This document shows positions 35,509 through 48,015 of a stretch of 64,000 bases of DNA, piece after piece. The stretch covers positions 5,863,707 to 5,927,706 of the forward strand of contig NW_003101681.1 of assembly GCF_000003855.2 (NCBI RefSeq), read 5' to 3'. The DNA comes from Blastomyces gilchristii SLH14081. Taxonomy: Eukaryota > Ascomycota > Eurotiomycetes > Onygenales > Ajellomycetaceae. Under the pieces are notes generated by a model. The model was not told where the DNA came from. It did not search any database and saw only the letters and a list, made by a program, of their open reading frames with translations. Made by a program: the position numbers and the translations under genes. Position 1 is the first letter of the stretch, and each line of letters begins with the position of its first letter.

Positions 35509-37243
35509 TTATATGTACTTGTATGGATTCATGATGCCGTTCTGAACAATGGACAGATTGTTATTAGAAAGGGAGTAAAGCTTTAAGCGATGAGGAAAAT
35601 GGAAATTGAAACATAACACTTACAGGGTCGTAAAGTTTCTTTAGCTGAGCCATCAGCCTCATCATCGTCTCACTTTTGCTGTAACCGATGAATTCCTTCT
35701 TTGCAATGCCCAGACCATGTTCTGCACTGATACTCCCATTCCGTTTGGCAATCCACTCGTATACCCACGGCTCAATCATCTTCTCGACATCCTTGTTATA
35801 CTCCCGGACCGCGACGTTGAGATGCAGGTTTGAATCACCCATATGTCCGTATCCCAGTACTTCACGGACCGGGTAGCTCTCGTCATCTCCGACGAGTCCA
35901 GCCTCCGTCAATCGGTCTCGTGTGTCATCAACTAGTTGATAGAGCTCCGCTAACGGTATGGAGACATCATACTTATATGTTCCACCCAGGTGGCTCAACG
36001 CTTCTGTGATACCTTCCCGCCATCGCCATAACGTCTGCGCTTGTGTTTCGTCCTGAGCCAGCACGCCATCTGCCACGATAGATTCGCTCATGACATGTTC
36101 CAAAAAGCCCTCAAGTTTCTCGTTGTCGTGCTCTCCATTAGAACCGCTCGTTTCTATAAGGCAGTAGAACGGATATGACCTGTCCAGCGGCTTCTTCAAT
36201 CCGGTCACCTTGTGTACCATGTCCTGGCTGCGCCCATCCATCAATTCGAAGGCAGACAGGATTTCCGACAAATGGCCCTTGGCTTCCAAAAAAGCTTTTA
36301 AGGCTTGTTCATAGCTCTCAATGCCAAAGAAAGCTACATTAATGGCCTTGGGGCGTTGTGGACAGATAATAGAAATACCAGTGATCATACCGATGGTCCC
36401 CTCCGCACCAATGAAAAGGTGCTTCAGATCATAACCTGTATTATTCTTCCGCAACGTCGACAGGTCATCGATAATTGTCCCATCTGGAAGAACAGCCTCT
36501 ATACCCAGCACATTGCCATGCAAACTGCCATAACGTAGCAGTCGTAGACCTCCAGCATTAGTCGCAACATTTCCCCCGATATGACAAGACCCCTTCGCCC
36601 CCAAGTCAAGGGGGAAAAGATGATTCCGCTCCGCAAGATATTTATCAGCCACTTCGAGAATCACACCAGCATCAACCACCAGAACGCCCGAGTTTTCATC
36701 GAAGGACCGGATATTATTCATCCGCGCCGTGCTGATGATAACCTCATCAAACACAGGCACACCTCCTCCGACCAGCCCTGTATTACCGCCCTGAGGCACG
36801 ACAGCTAATGTATTATCATTGCAGTACTTCAGCACCTCGCTCATCTCCTTGGTATTCTGCGGTTTCAGCACCAGCTTCGCATGTCCCCGATATTTACGCA
36901 TCCAATCGCAATTGAACGGTTCGATATCGTCCGTCGCCTCTGCCGTGAAGCCATCGATAACCGCGGATGGGGATTTGAGGAGGGTTTTAAAGTGCTGAAC
37001 GTGAGCGTTGGTGAGGTCGGAGAAATTGGGATTTCGTTTTAAGTTTGGATATGCGTCTGTAGTGTATTTGGAATGTTTCTTGGGGCCCGCTGCTGTGACT
37101 GATATCTCTTGAGCTCTGATGAATGTGGAGGTGCTAAAGCGCAATGACGAGACATTGTGAAAGTTGGGACGAAAATTGTCCGTCTTTATTCTTGAGAGTC
37201 GCACGCGTCGGATGGCGAGCGAAACAGTTCTGGCACTTGACAT
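35509..37243 (-). CDS. DLD2: D-2-hydroxyglutarate dehydrogenase (Dld2/D2HGDH family), mitochondrial
   Basis: An FAD flavoprotein oxidising D-2-hydroxyglutarate (and often D-lactate) in the mitochondrion. Two exons encode 550 residues: 37243-35624 and 35541-35509, joined across an 82-bp intron. Splicing replaces an unrelated read-through tail by NGIMNPYKYI, the family's usual C-terminus. The start ATG has a strong context (CCACCATGTC). Residues 1 to about 45 are Arg/Ser-rich, like a mitochondrial presequence. The FAD-binding PCMH domain is at about 117-290 (DWMRKYRG at 113-120, QGGNTGLVGGGVP at 151-163, HIGGNVATNAGG at 221-232). The FAD-oxidase C domain is at about 293-547 (GYGHMGDSNLHLN at 464-476 with the metal-binding His residues, SAEHGLG at 506-512). 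Length matches yeast Dld2. It uses TGG for Trp and is free of the mutations around it; likely functional. Confidence 0.92.
35542..35623 (-). other. Spliceosomal intron of the dehydrogenase gene
   Basis: 82 bp, phase 0. The donor GTAAGT (complement of 35618-35623) follows the codon for Pro540. The acceptor TTCAG is at the complement of 35542-35546. A branch-like CTAAT lies about 20 bp upstream of the acceptor. Confidence 0.9.
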
Positions 37244-37701
37244 GGTGGACAGATCTATGCTGCATGCAAGATGAAGGAAAGGTTAAAACATAGAAAAACT
37301 TCAACGCTCAAAAGTCATAAATTTCGCGGATGATGATGGTTGCCAAGAACTGGCCGATCGCGGCCTCGCCTACCCCACCAACACTATAAAATATCTTACA
37401 CAAGCCTCTAGGTACAAAGCTCAAAATGAAAGGCTCTGCAAGATTGATTTTATAACTTATCTCTCTTCTCTCTACTTAGTATAGAAAAACCAACTTTTCT
37501 GTGCAAAATGCGCTGTAACGTGACCTCACGTGATATCACATGCACCCCATCAAATTGTGTGGGATGGTTAATGTTGGCCGTTACGGCCGTTGCGGTTAGC
37601 GATCCCACTAGATCACGTGACCCACCAGGTTATAGCTCAAATGACATGTTTTTCTTTAGAATGTTGTATTAATATCTTTGACAAGAGTAGTTCATCTTTT
37701 T
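37244..37701 (-). promoter_or_regulatory. 5' region of the dehydrogenase gene with two CACGTG boxes
   Basis: 458 bp of normal composition between the start codon and the LTR at 37702. Two CACGTGA palindromes (37527-37532 and 37614-37619) are typical bHLH-factor sites. A GGCCGTTACGGCCGTTGCGG repeat lies at about 37576-37595. The family A element has landed just upstream, so any more distal promoter sequence has been displaced by 6.5 kb. Confidence 0.5.
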
Positions 37702-38009
37702 TGTGGCGGGCTGCGCCCGATCAATCATATAGACTATTCTGTTACACTCCATAGATTCTTCCGCTTCATTCTCGAACACATACACTCTGATTCTCGGCCA
37801 TCCTCAATCGCCGATCCTCGGCCGCCACAAACGTGTATAGATTCTTCCACCCCGAAGCTCCACTGCATACATCACCACATACATGTATAAATATTCATCT
37901 CAATCACTGATTTCCACACTTTCTCTTTCTTTTCTTCTCTAACATTTTTCTCTTTGTTATATAAGATCTATCAATATTATACTGATCTATTCAGTGTAGA
38001 TCTCTTATA
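37702..38009 (+). repeat. 5' LTR of family A copy 3
   Basis: Starts TGTGGCGGGCTGCGCCCG and ends CTCTTATA. It is 308 bp, shorter than 957-1288 because it has fewer of the internal GATCGCCGATTCTCRGCYRC-type units. Confidence 0.88.
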
Positions 38010-38104
38010 CTAGAAAAATATTCTTTATCTTCTTATTAGAAATGATTATTCATGCATTATCTTCTTATTAAAAATGACTATTCATCAAGAGATATCTGAA
38101 TGTG

Positions 38105-38930
38105 TTATTATTATTATTATTATTCTTCCATTATACTCATATGCAAGCGGAGCTTATGATGAGTCCTTGCGTGATGTTAAATACAGGTCAAGTGTTGGTT
38201 ATACAGGAGGAAATACAGGTGTTGAGACCACGCCAAGATAACAAGAACATAGGAAAATACAAAGGAGTGACAATTAGATACATGCGATAATAACTTCCCA
38301 GCCCAGGAACATAGAGTGATTCATTGGAGCGATTTTGTACACCTCTGTATTTATTAGGAACCTGAGGGCGCCAAGGCGCTACCGGGTGGCCGCATTAACC
38401 ATTCGGCCACTGGGGCTAGACTGACCGTGTGACCGTGTCTGGGACCAGGACCAGATTTTTTGATAGTCTTATTACCAATTCGACTGATCCCATTACACAG
38501 TTTTAACATTAGATAGTAGTCTCATACTGTCTTAGTGAGACTTACTGTCTACTCTTATCACATTTTTCAAATGAGATCATGATTTTCACTTCTCAATTTA
38601 AATTATTTTTATTACTTTAAATAACTTTAAATCTCATTTAAGTGTTATCAAAAAGCATTACTTTTTAAAAAATTAAAAATAGTCTAAAAAAAACCTTAAA
38701 ATGTCTAAAAATAGTAACTTTATACTAAGAATGAGATTAAATAAGATTAAATGAAATCACTTTCTTATTTTTTTCAAGTCATGATTTCATTTTAAGATCT
38801 GATATATAGTCACTTTACATGTTTTTTTAATAGCCAGTCTCAGCAGAATTCATGTCAAGAAATGTATAAGATCAGATTAAATGAGACTAAATGTGAAATT
38901 CATGATTTCAGTAGCTAGTCTAACCAGGGC
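38105..38930 (-). mobile_element. tRNA-headed SINE, copy 2, split by a MITE
   Basis: The tail (ATT)n at 38105 onwards follows the duplication TATCTGAATGTG (38093-38104), repeated at 38931-38942. The body is the best preserved of the three. Most of the tRNA-like B-box half is deleted: the text jumps from GAACCTGAG to GGCGCCAAGGCGC near 38366. The 5' end GCCCCAGTGGCC lies at 38405-38416, then the MITE 38417-38922 and its 8-bp duplication. Confidence 0.85.
38417..38922. mobile_element. hAT-like 506-bp MITE, copy 4
   Basis: Inserted in the tRNA-like head of the SINE. The target duplication is ACTGGGGC (38409-38416) against ACCAGGGC (38923-38930); the two differences are transitions. Confidence 0.88.
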
Positions 38931-38942
38931 TATCTGAATGTG

Positions 38943-41900
38943 TAATAACATATAAGAAAGAGAAACACAGTTAAATGAATACTGAGTTTTTAAATAGAAG
39001 CTTACTTATCAGTCACTCTAACTCTGTAATAAAATCTTATAAAGAGAATATCAGTGAAAGACTTAAGAGTTCTGATACTCAGATATATAAGATATTTATA
39101 TAATTACACTTCTTCAGATTTCATAGATATTATACATTTAATAAAATGATATAATCATATCTAATAATAATATAAAACTCTTAAATATAAGTATAGATAT
39201 AATACTATAATGACTCTAAGTAATATTAAAATTATAATAATAATAAATAACTGATATACATACAACTCAATAACTTTAATATAAAGAGATTTAATAATTA
39301 ACTTATATAATTTTAATATCTACAGAATTGAATACAAAAGTGCTGAAGAAATACTTAAATACTTTTATATATTTCAATACTTCTAATCTCACTCTCTACT
39401 CATTATAAAGAATGAAAATGCTTATAAAACTGAGTGTAGATGAAGATATTATTAGTTTATTAATTAATTAAGATTGATATATCAATGAATAATTAAAGAA
39501 TTATATAAAACAGAAGTTTTATTTATAAATAAAAGTATATAAATCAGTGTTGTGAATATCTGATAATATTATTAAATATCTTGATATTCTATTCTAAGAT
39601 ACTGTTATATAACAGAAAGTGTTAGATTAATTACAGAGTATTTAATAGAGAAATACTTCTCTTATAACATTCATCTCTAACTTTAATATTAAGATCTTAG
39701 AAGTAGATAATTAATCTTAAGAGAATTGAATGAAGATTAGTATACTTAAGAAGATATTAACTTTTAAACTCTTACAGATTCTTATAAGTGTAAATGAAGA
39801 CTTAACTTATAAAGACTTCTATACACAGCTTCAGACATTGAATGACTGTCTTATCAAGCTTAAGAGTATATAGAACAGTGATAGAAGATATTACACTTCA
39901 GTTACTTATACATCTATACTGAAGAGAAGTAACAGTAATAATACAGATATCATGAACTGAATAGACTTAAATATCTATATATAAGCAAGAGTTTTCACTG
40001 TTTAAACAGACTTCTGAGTTTCTGAGATCACTTCTGAAGAAGTCACTGATCAATATTAATGTGAAGTATACATTAACTGTAATTAATTAAAACATATTAC
40101 TTTTAACTGCTGATCAATCTATGTATCTTCACACTTAAGAGAAAGATCAGTGTCTTCTTATTTAAAGAATGAATCAGTGCCTGTCTGTGTCAATTACATT
40201 ACATTAGAGAAAGATTCAGAAGATAACTATAAGAATGCTCTGATGAAACAGAGAAAAGATTAACTTCTGTTCAAATTTATAAACAGAAGCTTGAAGAGAT
40301 TGAATAACAATGATTTAAAGAGAAAATGACAATGAATGTGATTCTTGTATCTACTGTGATTGATAATATATATAATATAAAAGTCATGATAGACGGTGAT
40401 CTATGTTACTATACAATGATTAAATCTTCAGTTAAAAGATATTATAACCTTCAGTGTATTCTCTTATTAAAACCTTAACTTCTTGCAGAATTTAATAATT
40501 CAAAAGATGTTTGCATCTGTTACATAATGAAACTAAACATAGATGTTGAAGAATATCAGTGTGAAGATACCTATGTATATAAAGTTAATAATCTTGATTA
40601 TAATCTTATATTAGAACTTGTCTGACTATCTGAACAAGGCATCTTATTAAACACTTGAAACAGGAGTTTAATATTCTCTAACAATAATAGAGTTCATAAG
40701 AATGATATTTATAAGACTATGTATCTGACACAGATCTCTGTTAACACCTATGAAATACTCAGAAAAAGAAGTCACTGAAAGAATTACTGATAGCAGAATC
40801 AAGTATCAATCTATTTCATCAGTCTGACTGATATTAAAAAGGCTCTAGAAAAGTTATTCTGTGTCATAATAACAGATTCTTGTACAAAACTCTCTTAATA
40901 ATATCATGAATATTTAGATGTCTTCTGATAAGATAATAATACTACAAACTTATCTCTCTTACAAGATTCAGAAGTGAATCACAGTATTAAGTTGAAAAAG
41001 AAGAATAGTAAGAACTCTGAATCATCATGAGATTCTCTTTATAACATGTTCTGAGATGAACTTCTTCTTCTTTGAAAGACACTCAATAATCTGTTGAATA
41101 AAGAATTTATATATATTAGCAACTCTTTCACTGCAGCCTCTATTCTCTTTGCAAAGAAATCAGATGAAGAACTTCAGTTCTGCATGAATTATCAAGAATT
41201 GAATAGAATAATGAAGAAGAACTGTTATTCTTTATCTCTTATCAATGAAACTCTAGCTTGTATTGAACAAGCTCAATGATTTACAAAGTGAGATATTATC
41301 ATCACATTTTATAAGATTCATAATGCTGAAGAAGATGAGTAACTTACAGCATTCTGAACACAATATGATCTCTTTGAATGAGTAGTCATACTCTTTGAAC
41401 TGACTAACACTCTCAGTATATTTCAGAAGTATATCAACTGAGCACTCTGAGATTTTCTTGATGAATTTGTATCTGTATATCTTGATGACATTCTCATCTT
41501 CACTGATGAATTCAGAAAAGAATATCAAGAACATGTGTAAAAGATATTATAACAACTATAAGAAGTAGAACTACTGATAGACATAGACAAGTGTGATTTT
41601 AAGATTAAAAGTACAAAATATCTAGACCTTATCATAGAAGCTGACAAGGAAATCTGAATGAATTCTGAGAAGATCTCTGCTATTCTTGAATGAAAGGCTT
41701 CATACACTGTGAAAGATGTATAAAGCTTCATCAGATTCACTAACTTCTATTAATAATTTATATAAAACTTCTTAGATATCATCAGATCACTTACAGAACT
41801 TACTAAGAAGAACTCAGTATTTTAATGATTAGCAGACACTGAAGCTGCATTTACACAGATGAAGAAGATATTCATCAACATCTCTCTGCTTATAATATTT

Positions 41901-43930
41901 AATTCTGATTGTGAAATAGTTGTTGAAGCTGATTTCTCTGATTATATCACAGAAGAAGCTATATTATAATATAATAATGAAGATGTCTTATAATCATGCA
42001 TTTTCATGTCTAAGAAACTGAGTCTCACTGAATGCAACTATGAGATCTATGATAAGAAACTTCTTACAATTATACACTATCTAGAAGAATGAGACTCTGA
42101 ACTCTGAAGTGTCTCTAAATTTGAGATAATCACAGATTATAAGAATCTCAAGCACTTTACAATTATCTGTAAACTCTTTGAATAACAGATGCAATGATCC
42201 GAATATCTAAGCAGCTTTCATTTTACAATACACTATCATCTCAGCAGCCAGAACTCGATGACAGATGCTCTCTCACAATGAGAACAAGATATGCTGTTCA
42301 ATATAACAGACATGCACTGAATGAATCAAGAGCATCAGCTCTTAGATCTGAAGATATTAGTTAATCAAGATAGAACAACTCATGACACTATATACACTTC
42401 TTCAATTAGAACACTCTCTCTTCAAACTGATACTGACATCAATATCTTCACTTTCTCTACACTGAATGAACTGTGGCATACAGTAACTTAGACTGATAAA
42501 CATCTTCAGACTCTCACTGAAGCAGTACATCAAGAAGTACTCTGATTTCTCTTAGAACTACATATGAGAACTGATATCTCAGAATATTCAATCAATGATA
42601 ATAACACTCTATAATTCTATGAACAACACTGAGTCTCTCACTCTGAACTCTTACACATCTGGATAATACAAGAGATGCATGATTCACATATAATTAGTCA
42701 CTCAGATTGTGAACAATTGTATCAAATAATCTCTCAAGAGTTCTACTGACCTGAGATATTAAACAGCATCAGACATTTTGTTTGAAACTGCAATTATTAT
42801 TCTTTCATCATCTTATGAAAGAATCATAGAAAAGGTCTACTGAAATCTCTCAATGTCTCTGATAGAATCTGATGAGATGTAGTAATTGACTTCACTGTTA
42901 ATCTCTCTAAGAGTAAAGATTGTAGAAATGTTCTGATAATCATGAATCAATTGAGCAAGAGTGTAATATTAAAATCTTGTGATAAGATGAATACTGAACA
43001 AGTCACTGAAGCTTTTCTATAGAGCCTGTTCTATTAAATATATAAATTACTGAGATTTATAGTATTGAATCAGAGCTGTCAATTCATGAGTACTCTCTGA
43101 ACAAGAATCTGTCAAGTTCTCAAGATTACACACTGTCTGTTAACTGTCTATCACTCTGAGATCAATGATGTATCAGAATAGATAATTCAGACTGTAAAGA
43201 ATTATCTTTATAAGTTCTGCAATCACTTACAAGATGATTGACATGACCTGCTTCTACATACAGAGATCACTATCAATGAATAAGATGCTGTTTCAACAGG
43301 TATAAGCCTGTTCTTTCTTACATATAATTATCACATGAAAGTGTTGAATCTTCTAGAGATTATACAGTTCACACTGAATCTCTGCAGTTCAATTCAGATC
43401 ACTGATAATATAGTAATAAAGCTCTGAGATATCTGTGACTGAGCAGAGGTCTTCATGACAACTGTAAAACAAGATCAAGAGAACTAAATCAATGTTCATC
43501 AAAACTCTGCTAAACAATATAAGATAGAAGACTTGATATGATTAAATCTTAAGAATATACAGATCACACATTCATCTCATACACTGAATTACTATTATAT
43601 CAAGTATAAAGTGATAGAAGTTCTAGATAGTCACAACTATCATCTTAACACATCATCAGAGATTCATAATATCTTTCAAACAGGCTTACTCTGCTGTGCT
43701 GTCACTGATCTGTTCTCTTCTTAACTAACTTCTGACTGACAGCTGTCAGATATCATAGAAGAAGATAATAAGCTTAAGTGAGAAATTGAGAAGATTCTTA
43801 ATAAGAGACTCTGTAACTGCAGCTGATAATATCTTGTGAAATGAGTCAGCTATAATTAATCAATCTGAACTCTGAGTTTCACATTATTCAAAACAGCAGC
43901 TCTTGACTGATGAGAACAGCTTTTGAAAGA
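38943..43930 (+). pseudogene. Family A copy 3 gag-pol remnant
   Basis: Colinear with 1330-6180. Gag lies at about 39250-40250, protease at about 40330-40660, RT at about 41040-41740 (open fragment 41094-41279; catalytic box read as YLDDILIF near 41480). RNase H follows at about 41790-42300, integrase at about 42370-43150 and a chromodomain at about 43770-43900. Gln to TAA and Trp/Arg to TGA changes are frequent. Confidence 0.82.
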
Positions 43931-43940
43931 AGAGAACTAA

Positions 43941-44248
43941 TATAGCAGGCTACATCTGATCAATTATATAGACTATTCTGTTACACTTCATAGATTCTTT
44001 CACTTCATTCTCAAATGTATATACTCTGATTCTCAGTCATTCTTGATCACCGATTCTCAGCTGCTACAAATGTGTATAGATTCTTCCACTCTGAAGCTTC
44101 ATCATATACATCATGACATATGTGTATAAATATTCACTTCAATTGCTGATTCTCATACTTTCTCTTTCTTTCCTTCTCTAATGTTTTTCTCTTTGTTATA
44201 TAAGATCTATCAATATTATACTGATATATTTAGCGTAGACCTCTTAAA
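43941..44248 (+). repeat. 3' LTR of family A copy 3
   Basis: Its start is mutated to TATAGCAGGC and its end to CTCTTAAA. It has the same length and internal organisation as 37702-38009. It is preceded by the purine tract GAAAGAAGAGAA. Confidence 0.85.
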
Positions 44249-44253
44249 TTTTT

Positions 44254-44600
44254 TAAGAAGACTCTTACTTTTTATTAGAGATATTTCATTTTCTCTAAAT
44301 CTATCAGTCAGTAAATTCATATACTTTTAAAAAAGCACATTCTCTATTGTGAAGAATATTTTTTTTTTATATATCTAGAAGAAGCAGAGTTATCTTAATA
44401 TAAGTAATACATCTAAGACTTCAAAGTTCAGCTCAAGATTTAGAATCACCTGCTTTACTAAATAACTTATTAATAGAATAATTACTTATTATAAGAAAGT
44501 TTCTGAGTTGTAAAATAAGATTAATATCAGTTTTTATCAGAGTATGAAATTTAATAATGAAATAATAAAGAAGCTTCAGAATAAGAGAAAGCAGAGTTAA
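44254..44600 (+). other. Leader region upstream of the copia element
   Basis: AT-rich, no gene seen. It joins, after removal of the SINE at 44601-45489, directly to the sequence before the copia ATG, so it is probably the copia leader or LTR. No LTR partner is in the window. The SINE duplication AGAGTTAA is at 44593-44600. Confidence 0.45.
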
Positions 44601-45489
44601 TATTATTATTATTATTATTATTCTTTTATTATACTTATATGCAAGTGAAGCTTATAATGAGTTCTTACATAGACTGATCACTGAGATCATGAATTTCATA
44701 TTTAATCTCATTTAATCTGATCTTATACATTTCTTGGCATGAATTCTGCTGAGACTAGTTATTAAAAAAACATACAAAGTAACTATATATCAAATCTCAA
44801 AATGAAATCATGACTTGAAAAAAATGAGAAAGTAGTCTCATTTAGTCTCATTTAGTTTTATTCTTAGTATAAAGTTACTATTTTTAAACATTTTAAGGTT
44901 TTCTTTAGACTATTTTAAATTTTTTAAAAAGTAATGCTTTTTAGTAACACTTAAATAAGATTTAAAGTCATTTAAAGCAATAAAAATAATTTAAATTGAG
45001 AAGTAGAAATCATGATCTCATTTGAAAAATGTGACAAGAGTAGACAGTAAGTTTCACTAGAACAGTATGAGACTACTATTTAATATTAAAACCATGTAAT
45101 GAGATCAGTTAAATTGATAATGAGACTATCAAAAATTCTGATCCTGATCTCAGACACGGTCACACGGTCAGTCTATTCTTGCGTGATGTTAAATACAGGT
45201 CAAGTGTTAATTATACAGAAGGAAATACAGGTGTTGAGATCACATCAAGATAACAAGAACATAGAACAATATAAAGAAGTGACAATTAGATACATGTAAT
45301 AATAACTTCTCAGCTCAGAAACATAGAGTAATTCATTGAAGTGATTTGTACACCTCTGTATTTACTAGAAATCTGAGGTGCTTGAGTTCCAGATTTAATA
45401 TATTCCCTGCGGGTTTCGAACTCATGTGTCTTGATTTTCCATGCCAAGCTGCTACCAGGTGGCCGCATTAATCATTTGATCATCAGAGC
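44601..45489 (-). mobile_element. tRNA-headed SINE, copy 3, split by a MITE
   Basis: (ATT)n tail at 44601-44628, body interrupted by MITE copy 5, then the tRNA-like head at about 45407-45489 with the B box region (GGGTTTCGAACTC on the plus strand). AGAGTTAA occurs on both sides (44593-44600 and 45492-45499). Confidence 0.85.
44670..45175. mobile_element. hAT-like 506-bp MITE, copy 5
   Basis: Inserted in the SINE body. Duplication TTCTTACA (44662-44669) against TTCTTGCG (45176-45183). The intact SINE copies read CCTTGCG here, so the left duplicate has changed by transitions after insertion. Confidence 0.88.
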
Positions 45490-45562
45490 AAAGAGTTAAC
45501 ATTTATCTGTAGAATCTGTTCATTTCAACTTATTAAATTCTTCACTATCTCTTATCTCTGAA

Positions 45563-47362
45563 ATGTTAACTTTTAATAATGGTCTGAATCAACCTATCTA
45601 TTACACTGCAGGCAATCTTATGAATCTTATACAGATAATACTTCAGAATCAAATAACTGCAGCTGATATTATATAATATCTTACTACATCTGTCTCTGTA
45701 TAAAGAGACACTATAAGAGATGAGTTATAGAAATATCAGAAGAAAGTCAAATATATACTAAATATTAAATCAGTGCTTACATTTGATGACTCTAATTATA
45801 AAGTCTGATGTATTGATATGTTAACTGATGTAGAAGATATTGATAAAACTGACATTCTATTAAGAACTTAATAAGAATCTTCTTTTATATATCATATTAA
45901 CTCTGAGAAGTGAAAGATCTGTTTCAAGTCTCTATATAGATATATACTATTAAGTCTTGTTGAAAATGTTTAAATCACTATTGAAACCTTCAAAGCTGAC
46001 AATACTGTGACTCTATAGAACAAGATCAATATTGAATATGTAATATCACTGACTGAAGAACATGTTAATATCTTTAAGAAGTTGATAAAATTATAAGTTA
46101 AGAATGATGATTATCTTACTTTTCAGAGACATTTTCACTATCTTATTATCTGTCACAGAGAGCTCTGTCAGAGCACTGAGAATGTATATTATAATCTTTT
46201 TCTCAACAATTTATAAGATTATTAACAACTGTTTATCAAGATATATCTGAATGAGTTTTTCTTCACTGATCAAGAACTCATTGTTAATATTGATATTAAT
46301 GATTTAATGAAGCAACTAATCAACTGTATATTCAAGAAGATCATCACTGAGTGAAGAAAGCAGTCTCAGACTGATTCTGTGACTGTGAAAAAGAATAAGA
46401 ATAAAGATGAGAATAAAAGCACATCTGTATGAAAGTACACTCACTGCAAAAGACATGAATATACTGTTGACAGATGTTTCATGTTACACTTCAATAAAAA
46501 GAAAAAGAAGATGGATAAGAAGAATAATGATAAAAAGAAAGAGAAGAAGAATAACTTGATAAGTTCTCAATCAGCAGTAAATACAGTAATTACAAAGATT
46601 GAGTTCTATTTCTCTTTCACAGTTACTGAAAAACCATTCTCTACATCTTGATATTTGAACACATATGCAAGTCTGAATATAACAGATGAGCTTTCTTCAT
46701 TTTCAAATATCAAATCTTTTAATAATAACATCTCTGTTGATTCTGCAACTGAGAAATCTGAGTTTGTCAAGAAGATTGAAACTGTTATCTTGAAGATTGA
46801 GAATAATGATGTTAACTTACAGAATGTTCACTATATTTCTAATATTACAGTTAATCTGCTCTCATTTACAAAGCTTGAAGATCAGAAATTCTGATTTACA
46901 TTATCTTTTACTATTTTCTCATTTTTTATTTACAGAGTTCTAAATGATGTCATTTTTTATGCAGTTCAGACTGCTTATAATAATATATACAGAGTCACTG
47001 AATGAGAGTTCAATGAGAATCTTAATTATCTAAGTAAGATAGTTAGATATATTGCAATGTCTCATGAGTATGATTTTGACTGAAAAGTTGTTTTTTCTGT
47101 GACTGCTATTACTACTATTAATAACATTGATTCTATGATCATGAATATAGATCTCAAGAATACAAGGATATCAAAGACTCTTTTGAATTGACATTATAAT
47201 CTCAGTCATATTCACACTGATACTATAATTGCTATAGCTAAGAATTCTCATACTGAAGTTACAATTAAAGATTCTAAGACTAAGTTCTTTTATAAAGAAT
47301 GTGTTAAGACAGATATAATATAAGATTATTTGAAAACACTGATGCCTAAATCTATTCAGCTC
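45563..47362 (+). pseudogene. Ty1/copia gag-pol, 5' part
   Basis: One frame of 600 codons can be followed from ATG 45563 to the insertion at 47363, interrupted only by stops. Gag comes first, with a zinc knuckle near 46440-46490 (THCKRHEYTVDRC; the first Cys is now Tyr). A Lys-rich linker follows, then a protease (NVHYISNITVNLLSFTKL, family VLYVPNLSVNLLS). The GAG-pre-integrase motif LLNWHYNLSHIH lies near 47185-47220. Nine in-frame TGA codons stand where Trp fits, and several TAA where Gln fits. Integrase, RT and RNase H would lie beyond the nested insertions, outside the window. Confidence 0.82.
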
Positions 47363-48015
47363 TGTAAGAGGCCTACGCCGAATAGATCAGTATAATATAT
47401 AGATCTTATATAACAAAGTGAAAAACATTAAAGAAGGAAAAGAAAGAGAAAGTATGAGAATCAGTGATTGAAGTGATTATTTATACATATTCATAGCAGC
47501 TGAGAATTGGTAATGAAAAATGACTGAGAATCAGAGTGTACACATTTATACACATTTATAGTGACTGAGAATCAGTGATTGAGAATGACTGAGAATTGAA
47601 GTGATTGAAATCTGTGAAGTGTAATGAAATAGTCTATATAAATGATCAAACACAGTCTGTTACATTAATCCCTCTCTTCTTATTGATTAAGAGTTATGAT
47701 CTCAGATAATACAGAACTCAGAGTTCAGATCAGACAATTATAGCTGACTTATTTCACAAAATACTGTCAGCTGTGACCGCGGAGTCTCTTATCAAGAATA
47801 TCTTTAATTTCTCACTCAAGTTCATTATTCTCTTCTATGATCCCTGGTAACTGTCAGTCAGAAGTCAGTTGTAAAGAGAATGAGTCAGTGACAGTGTAAC
47901 AGAGTAGACTTATGTGAAACACATCATGAATTTCTGACAGAGTATTAAGATAATAGTTGTGACTGTCTAGAACTTCTATCACTGTGTATTTTACATGATG
48001 ATAATTCAATGTATA
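47363..48015 (-). mobile_element. Family A chromovirus copy 4, 3' end
   Basis: The minus-strand LTR 47363-47664 (TGTAAGAGGCCTACG...GTTACA) interrupts copia. It is followed by the complement of the chromodomain and integrase C-part (47665-48015). It is cut at 48016 by copy 5; the remainder is outside the window. The presumed left target duplicate is AGCTC (47358-47362). Confidence 0.82.

Larger units (their letters stand above)
37702..44248 (+). mobile_element. Complete Ty3 chromovirus, family A, copy 3
   Basis: Bounded by LTRs at 37702-38009 and 43941-44248, with TTTTT duplications (37697-37701 and 44249-44253). It contains a SINE with a MITE inside it (38105-38930) in its leader. The internal order matches the copy at 957. 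It is mutated throughout, with stops in every domain. Confidence 0.9.

Noticed and set aside
36305..36808. Plus-strand ORFs inside the dehydrogenase gene
   Set aside because: They are shadows of the minus-strand coding exon, which has a full set of family motifs.
45563..47362. UGA read as Trp (alternative genetic code)
   Set aside because: The intact dehydrogenase uses TGG for Trp and has no in-frame TGA. The repeats also have TAA stops at Gln sites and damaged catalytic residues, so mutation explains the TGA codons.
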